From: Pseudo-nitzschia pungens
Lineage: Eukaryota; Bacillariophyta; Bacillariophyceae; Bacillariales; Bacillariaceae
Direction of reading: 5' to 3'
Length of the DNA: 64,000 nucleotides
NCBI GenBank assembly: GCA_037355855.1
Contig: CM074758.1
Location: forward strand, 345,001-409,000
In this document: positions 59,001 through 64,000 of the stretch, one piece after another
Layout: each line of letters starts with the position of its first letter
How positions within the stretch are numbered: the stretch's first letter is position 1
Notes under the pieces: generated by a model
Database searches by the model: none
Told to the model about the DNA's origin: nothing
Seen by the model: only the letters and a program-made list of their open reading frames with translations
Position numbers and translations under genes: made by a program

Positions 59001-60332
59001 CTGCTGTTTTCTCCGGCACAAGGTTGTACTATTAGTACAACCACCACCAGAGGAAGCACTAACCAGACCTTGTCCGACACATGAACTACTAGTAGTAGTA
59101 GTATAATCACCTAACCTAACCTATCCTGCACACTTCTTCGCAAACTTCTCTTTCCTATGAATTGCAGCAGTGCTGCAGCACCTGGTACTGGTCAACAATA
59201 TCCATGTGACTTCTAAATCTCTGCTAAGCAAAACACGACTACGAGTACAATGAACTAGTAGTAGTACTACTAGTAGTAGTACCACTAGAACTGCATCATA
59301 CCGGTACAGCAGGCCACTCACACGATCAGGGACTCACTCCTCCTCCTTGCTTGCATCGCAAGCTAACTAAGACGATTCGGGCATTGAGCATGTGTGATTT
59401 GACGTCGTGTGACTGTTGACTGTTGGTGTACGGCGGTACTACTCGTTCAATAGTAATCTTAACCATGCCATGACCTGTAATACGTGGACCAGTTTGGTAG
59501 ACATTCGTATTCATCAGCAGTACTACGGTAGGAGTAATTACGTATTCTGGACGAACTGCCGTCCCCCCCCCCCCTCTGCTGCCCGAACCAGAATATGAAT
59601 CATCAGGGAAAGAACATAAATAAGCTTACTTCCAATAAAAATAATGAGGTTTTACTCGTACGACTACAGGTAAGATTACCAAATTCAAAGTAATCCCAAT
59701 ACTAGCAGTCGTGACATCCTCACATCCCAAGCCTGTCAACGCAACACCAACAATTATTCATCTTACCGTTAACTTACCTGTTTTGTGACGGAAGATTTTT
59801 CGAAGAACCCCTTGCTCGTATGCGCACGTACGGTTCACACCGGGTGGTTCGTACGTACGAGGTGGCGGGCTGGTGTAAAAAGTATTCATATCAAGACGGA
59901 AAGTCAAATTTTTTGAAAAAAATAATTATGAAACAAACATTCGTAATTACGGTAAGTTAGTCCTTGATTCCACAATCCACAGTCCACAATCCACAATCTT
60001 ACTTGTACGGTACACCAAACGTGTATTCGAGTCCCAAGAAGAATCTTTTGACTTCCTCCTTCATTTGCAAGTAACTTACCTTACTTCGTACGAACTACTA
60101 CTTTGCAATTGGTCTTGTGCAAGACCATAAGGCTGCCCTTGTTGCGATCCGTGCTTGCAACACAAGTGCGTACTTACTTCAGAACCACAATCCTTCGTCC
60201 TCCCCATCGTCGTCACTATTATTTCCTGGTCACGGTCCATCGGAACGAATCGCATCAGAACGAATCGCATCCCATCCCAAACCACACATCATACAAAACC
60301 CAAGAATCAAACAACACAAGCCCGCGCACACA
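56064..60332. other. Long intergenic region
   Basis: About 4.3 kb with no supportable gene. AAAGCAAA repeats follow the stop (about 56,080-56,120). CATGCAATG repeats lie near 56,215-56,245 and TCCTGTTACGAGT repeats near 56,930-56,980. TAG/CTA tracts occur at about 59,083-59,102 and 59,250-59,285. A C11-12 run is at about 59,564-59,575. From 59.6 to 60.1 kb short words such as CTTACCGTAAC and TTACTTCGTACG are frequent. Confidence 0.5.
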
Positions 60333-61346
60333 ATGTCCCAGACCACTAGCGATCCGGCCAAGACTCCCGGAAAAAACGTCAACAGCGTCACCGACGACAA
60401 GACGAAGGACGTCACCCTTTTCGTGTCGGACATGCTGTCCCAGATGGTGCGTGCGTGCGTGCGTGTTTGCGTGCGTTGCTGGCCGAAAGTGTTTGTCGGG
60501 CACTCCGGATTGCGTTTGGTTTGCGATCCATCGGTGCTCTGATCTCGTCTGATCTGATCTCGTCTGATCTGGTATGGTCTGTTTCGTCCTTGTTCCTTGC
60601 ACCGCAACGTTCCCGGAGCTTTGTTGTGGATGCCGAGCTCGATGCCGAGCTCCGATCGAGCGTTTGGGCATTTGCATCGCATGGTCCGATGCGAGAACAA
60701 CCGGCTAACCTTGTTTCCTTCCTCCCTTTCTTTTCCTTCTCTTCTATTTCGTTCCCTTGTTGGGATTCGTGTTGTGATTCCTTCATCACACCGAAGGAAA
60801 GCGACTTTCAAAAGGCTGGAGACTCCATTCGGGATCGCATGCGAGAGATTAGCAACAAGATGGACGGCCTCGAGGAAAGTACGTTTTGTATTGTTGTTGG
60901 GACTGACTACTGTTATTATTATTATTATTTGGATTTTTGGTATCCGTTCACGCGGACCGCGTCAATCCGAATTGTGATGGATCGGTCTTGTTGCTCAACT
61001 CATGGGTGTTGTTGTTCTTGTTCTTGTTTTTGTTTTTGTTTTTGTTGCTGTACTTATTGTTGTTCTTGTTGTTGTTCTCTGCTAATGCGTTGCGTGTGGT
61101 GGTGCTTTGTACGGGTGTTGTCGTTTTGTTGTTTCGTTCTCTCGCACTTTGGGGGTTCCTTCGCTGGGTTGTGATTTTTTTTTGGTTCTCCCAGGCATTT
61201 CCGGTCTGATGCACGATGCCGGACTCGACGAGGACGATGGCGAAGCGACAGAAAGCGGAAATTTTCCGACGTCGTCGTCTCCGGAACGCCAACCACCGTC
61301 AAATTCCTCCCCTTCTCGAACGGCACCGGCCACCGACACCGTCTGA
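60333..61346 (+). CDS. HSBP1: Heat shock factor binding protein 1 homologue
   Basis: HSBP1 is a small coiled-coil protein that binds trimeric heat-shock factor and dampens its activity. Three exons: 60333-60446, 60797-60878 and 61195-61346, GT-AG, giving 115 residues. The joined core reads KDVTLFVSDMLSQM, then ESDFQKAGDSIRDRMREISNKMDGLEE, then SISGLMHDAGLDEDD, which matches the family pattern (DLTxxVQxLLQQMQDxFQxMSDxIIxRIDxMxxRIDDLExxIxDLM) with hydrophobic heptads preserved across both junctions. The first junction is phase 0 and the second splits the Ser codon (A|GC). The Ser/Pro-rich tail (SGNFPTSSSPERQPPSNSSPSR) is longer than in animals. The start has a CACAATGTC context. No frame break is seen, and the exact phase fit of all three exons makes this the best-resolved small gene in the window. 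Confidence 0.92.
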
Positions 61347-62740
61347 GGAGAGGCACGAGGACGGGGACAGGTTTTGGTTTGGGTTTTGGTAAATCTAGCT
61401 AGGTAGCTGAAACATCTCAGAACACCACTACCATCACCAACCAGCAATCTATTTTCCGTCGGAACGGCACCGCGCAAGGCTTGGCCGATCATTTCCTTAT
61501 GCGACGTGACGTGACATGACGCATCGTTTCGGTCGCCAAGTTTTTGTTCATTTTACTGTACGATACTGTATGTTTCAAGTTTCGTTTCTTTGTTTCATCC
61601 TTCGCATGCATTCGAACACAACCACACGTAATAATATATTATTAATTATACCATTAAAAAACTAATTTCAAGAACTATCATGAATCTCAAATCAATCAAG
61701 CACTGTATGGACCCAATTTGCCGGCGAGCAAACTAAGCTTCGGCCACACGGGATTTTTGGAACGACCTCGTGCCGAACCTCCAATGGTATACTACCAAAG
61801 TGACTAACTGACTATCTAATCAATCACAATTACAATCACAATCACAACAGAAAGATATCCGTGGCATTGGGCTGCTATCGTCGTTGGTAGTACGGTATTG
61901 CTCCCTTTCCCAACCGAGAACGGACTTCAAGTTTTTCGTCCTCACCGGGATGCCGGTGCATCGATGACTCTCGTTTTGGGTTTTCGCCAACGGGAAACGC
62001 ATGGCTATGGCGATTCCCTTTGTTTGAGATCTGGTCCGGTGCGAGAAAAATTGAAATCGCGCCGTTGTGGACTGCGCCTGTCCATGGACGACGCGAAGGA
62101 ATGGGGCGGGGCGGGGCGGGGCACTTCTTGGAAACGAAACACGATTTGTCCGTTCCATAGTCTTGTGTGGCCCTGTTGTCCGTAGGTACAGTATTTGGTG
62201 CAGTTGGAGTTGCGGTTCTGTCTGAGTGCCGGCCCGGTCGTAGAATCCGTCGGTCCCATGCTCGTCTCGTGACCTGCGTTCCCTCGCCCCGTCGGTCACG
62301 AATCGTTCGCTTTCCACCGAGGCGTGACACGGAGGTGTGTGCTGTCGGACTCCAACGGACCACCATGGATTTGAGCTTGTTGCGCCGAGAGTGCCGGTTG
62401 GATCGGATGCGTGACGCATGCAGGTAATTCGGGGCAATGACCATTAGAGGAGCGGATCGGATTGCGATAGAGGTGCGGATATGTTTGCAATAGAGGTGCG
62501 GATCGGATGACGCTATAGAGGTGCGGATCCGATTGCGAGAGAGGTGCGGAGTGGTTTGCAATAGTGGTGCGGATCGGATGGCAATAGATGTGCGACAATC
62601 GTGGCACTGTAGGAGATCCGAACAAATCGCTCGGGACCTCGGGGTCAGTCTCGCCGAGGATCGAGATAAATCTCAAATGGTCCTATTGCGTCTGTCTGTA
62701 CGGCGCGCTCCATGGACAAATCGATCCGACGGCTTTGACA
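61347..62740. other. Intergenic spacer between HSBP1 and the protease gene
   Basis: No supportable gene in about 1.4 kb; the long overlapping frames at 61.8-62.6 kb on both strands show no domain. Contains an ATCACAATTACAATCACAATC tract at about 61,823-61,848, a GGGGCGGGGCGGGGC tract near 62,104-62,120, and the 33-bp array listed separately. Confidence 0.5.
62450..62600. repeat. Short tandem array, about 30-35-bp unit
   Basis: Six or so copies of GAGGTGCGGATCGGAT followed by TGCRATA-type sequence, with GATATGTTTGC or GAGTGGTTTGC variants in two copies. Rich in GGATC like the 17.9 kb array. Confidence 0.75.
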
Positions 62741-64000
62741 TCACGACGACGAGATGAGCATCACAAACCCAATGAAATTGATTGCGGCGTGAGCCCCGAA
62801 TGAGGCGAACAGTCCCTTTTGGAGGTACAGAGGGGCAAGCAGGGTAAACGACGTAAAAAAAGCCCAGGTGCTGGTCAGGAGGGCCGCAGCAATGTTAGTG
62901 GTTGCGTTTTTCGACAACGGCTCGTCCGAGCCAAGCGCGTAGACGTGCTCCCTGCGGACCGGTAACCAGTTGCTCGCGTGCATCGCCCCAAACAGAAGGC
63001 AGCTCGGAAGCACCCAAGAGGACGATGTCGTCGGTGGAGACGATGGGAGCAGGGCTCCGGCCACGCGCCACACTTTCTCAAAGCCCCAGCGGAAGACGAG
63101 CTCTTCCCGAAGCGGACCGGCCACAACTGTCCCGAAAAACGCGACACGTCGCGAACGCTTTGGGGAGCCCCGCCGATCAAAATTAAAGATCGACGCTTTG
63201 GAGATGGGTTTGCGACGGATGCATTCAGCAGCCCTTGTTAGCGATTCACCGGCGCTCGCTGCGGCTCGTGGCAATAATCCTTTCCCCATATTCGTGGCGA
63301 TGAGCGAAAGGGTTCGCAAGGCCGCCACCATCGGCACCTTGACCAGCACAAGCACCGCATAGTCCGCAATTGCCACCAGGGGTCCGCTTATGCAGGATAC
63401 GAAAACGGTTAGCGTCGTGCAGAGATTCACGAGAGGGCTGTCAAACCGGAGGTGTTTTTTTCTGAGAAGCAACACGACCGCAGCATAGAAGATGAATACC
63501 TTGGGTAAGCTGCGGAGGAAAGGTCCGTTCCAATCGCAGGTGCTCTTCGCTCCGTACAAAAGTTTCTGCGCCATCGCAACGAGTTGGTTGGGACCCGTGA
63601 GAAAAGAGCGAAGTACGGAGACCGACGCCCACGTGCAGGCGAACGCAAGGATCCCACGCCGGAGGCTCGCGGCAGTTCGTCTTGCTGCGCTGGTCTGTTG
63701 CTGCTGCTGCTCTCCGAGAAATGCCCAGCCCGTCCCCGAGGATTTGCGACTGAACGCTTGCGACAGCGCTAACGAACGCATCGCGGTGTCTCTCAGCACA
63801 ATAGTGCCGCGTTCTCCTCCCGAAAAGCGCCGAAATTCGTCCCACTGCTCGTCGTTCTCGATCCAATACACTTCACCATACGGGTCCTCGCTAACAGCGT
63901 TTTTCTCCACGCGGTTGTCCACGGAGTCCGGGGGCCTCGTTTGCCACCAAAACGTTTCGGAAGACTCTCTATGGGTGGCACAAAATACGTCGAGGACTGA
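62741..64000 (-). CDS. CPBP-family (CAAX/Rce1-type) intramembrane protease, partial
   Basis: CPBP proteases are glutamate-type intramembrane enzymes; the family includes Rce1, which removes the last three residues of prenylated CAAX proteins, but many plastid and bacterial members have other roles. Only the 3' part is here: the frame stays open to the right edge of the window with no in-frame Met preferred as start. About eight hydrophobic segments are visible. The three family motifs are intact: GPLREELVFRWGF (EExxxR, about 63,085-63,120), LLFGAMHASNW (FxxxH, about 62,978-63,000) and GAHAAINFIG (HxxxN, about 62,775-62,800). The C-terminus is FVMLISSS. A polar N-terminal region with a Q5 run precedes the helices; whether a plastid or ER signal lies upstream cannot be seen. 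Frame intact. Confidence 0.85.
   Translation of the reverse strand, partial: SVLDVFCATHRESSETFWWQTRPPDSVDNRVEKNAVSEDPYGEVYWIENDEQWDEFRRFSGGERGTIVLRDTAMRSLALSQAFSRKSSGTGWAFLGEQQQQQTSAARRTAASLRRGILAFACTWASVSVLRSFLTGPNQLVAMAQKLLYGAKSTCDWNGPFLRSLPKVFIFYAAVVLLLRKKHLRFDSPLVNLCTTLTVFVSCISGPLVAIADYAVLVLVKVPMVAALRTLSLIATNMGKGLLPRAAASAGESLTRAAECIRRKPISKASIFNFDRRGSPKRSRRVAFFGTVVAGPLREELVFRWGFEKVWRVAGALLPSSPPTTSSSWVLPSCLLFGAMHASNWLPVRREHVYALGSDEPLSKNATTNIAAALLTSTWAFFTSFTLLAPLYLQKGLFASFGAHAAINFIGFVMLISSS

Noticed and set aside
1..64000. tRNA, rRNA and snRNA genes
   Set aside because: I looked for GTTCGA/GTTCAA T-loop contexts and found only ones inside genes or simple repeats; no cloverleaf could be supported by eye. 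A tRNAscan or Rfam search would settle this.

Overview
The window is nuclear DNA of a photosynthetic stramenopile, almost certainly a diatom (probably pennate; species not determined). The evidence is a DUF6824 protein (a family abundant in diatoms), two proteins with signal-peptide plus ADA|F or VES|F junctions like diatom plastid presequences, short GT-AG introns, and gene islands separated by long AT-leaning, microsatellite-rich spacers.

Layout, left to right: a four-pass membrane protein (1.4-2.9 kb, -); a membrane-anchored family 2 glycosyltransferase (7.7-9.9 kb, +); a decayed DUF285/BspA-like surface-protein fragment (10.3-10.8 kb); an unknown conserved-looking 198-residue protein (12.5-13.1 kb, -); a Qa-type SNARE (15.4-16.9 kb, +) that appears to end in a CAAX box; a divergent pair of disordered, coiled-coil, probably plastid-targeted proteins (20.8-24.2 kb, - and 25.4-27.7 kb, +); a double-DUF6824 protein (31.2-32.7 kb, +); a proton-translocating NAD(P) transhydrogenase with beta-then-alpha domain order in four exons (35.8-39.4 kb, +); a BUD22/SRFBP1-like ribosome-biogenesis protein (40.6-42.2 kb, -); an EF-hand membrane protein (43.6-44.8 kb, +); a periplasmic-binding-protein-like cell-surface protein (46.1-47.6 kb, -); a FAS1 protein (52.1-53.6 kb, -); a METTL21/family-16 methyltransferase (54.6-56.1 kb, +); an HSBP1 homologue in three exons (60.3-61.3 kb, +); and a CPBP/Rce1-type intramembrane protease running off the right edge (62.7-64.0 kb, -).

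The genes do not form a pathway; they are typical mixed eukaryotic neighbours. At least seven have one or more single-base reading-frame breaks although both sides of each break clearly belong to the same protein. The simplest reading is uncorrected assembly indels, with the 20.8-24.2 kb locus so badly broken that genuine decay is possible.

The spacers hold the least explained material: five copies of a 90-140 bp inverted-repeat (MITE-like) family; an array of ten 15-bp near-palindromes with 18-bp phasing at 48.60-48.86 kb; several tandem arrays (about 178, 210, 92 and 33 bp); a (GGGTTT)n tract; and two recurrent spacer 'dialects', TAG/CTA trinucleotide tracts and TTACTTCGTA/GTAAGGTTAC-type short palindromes. 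No tRNA, rRNA or CRISPR could be recognised by eye.
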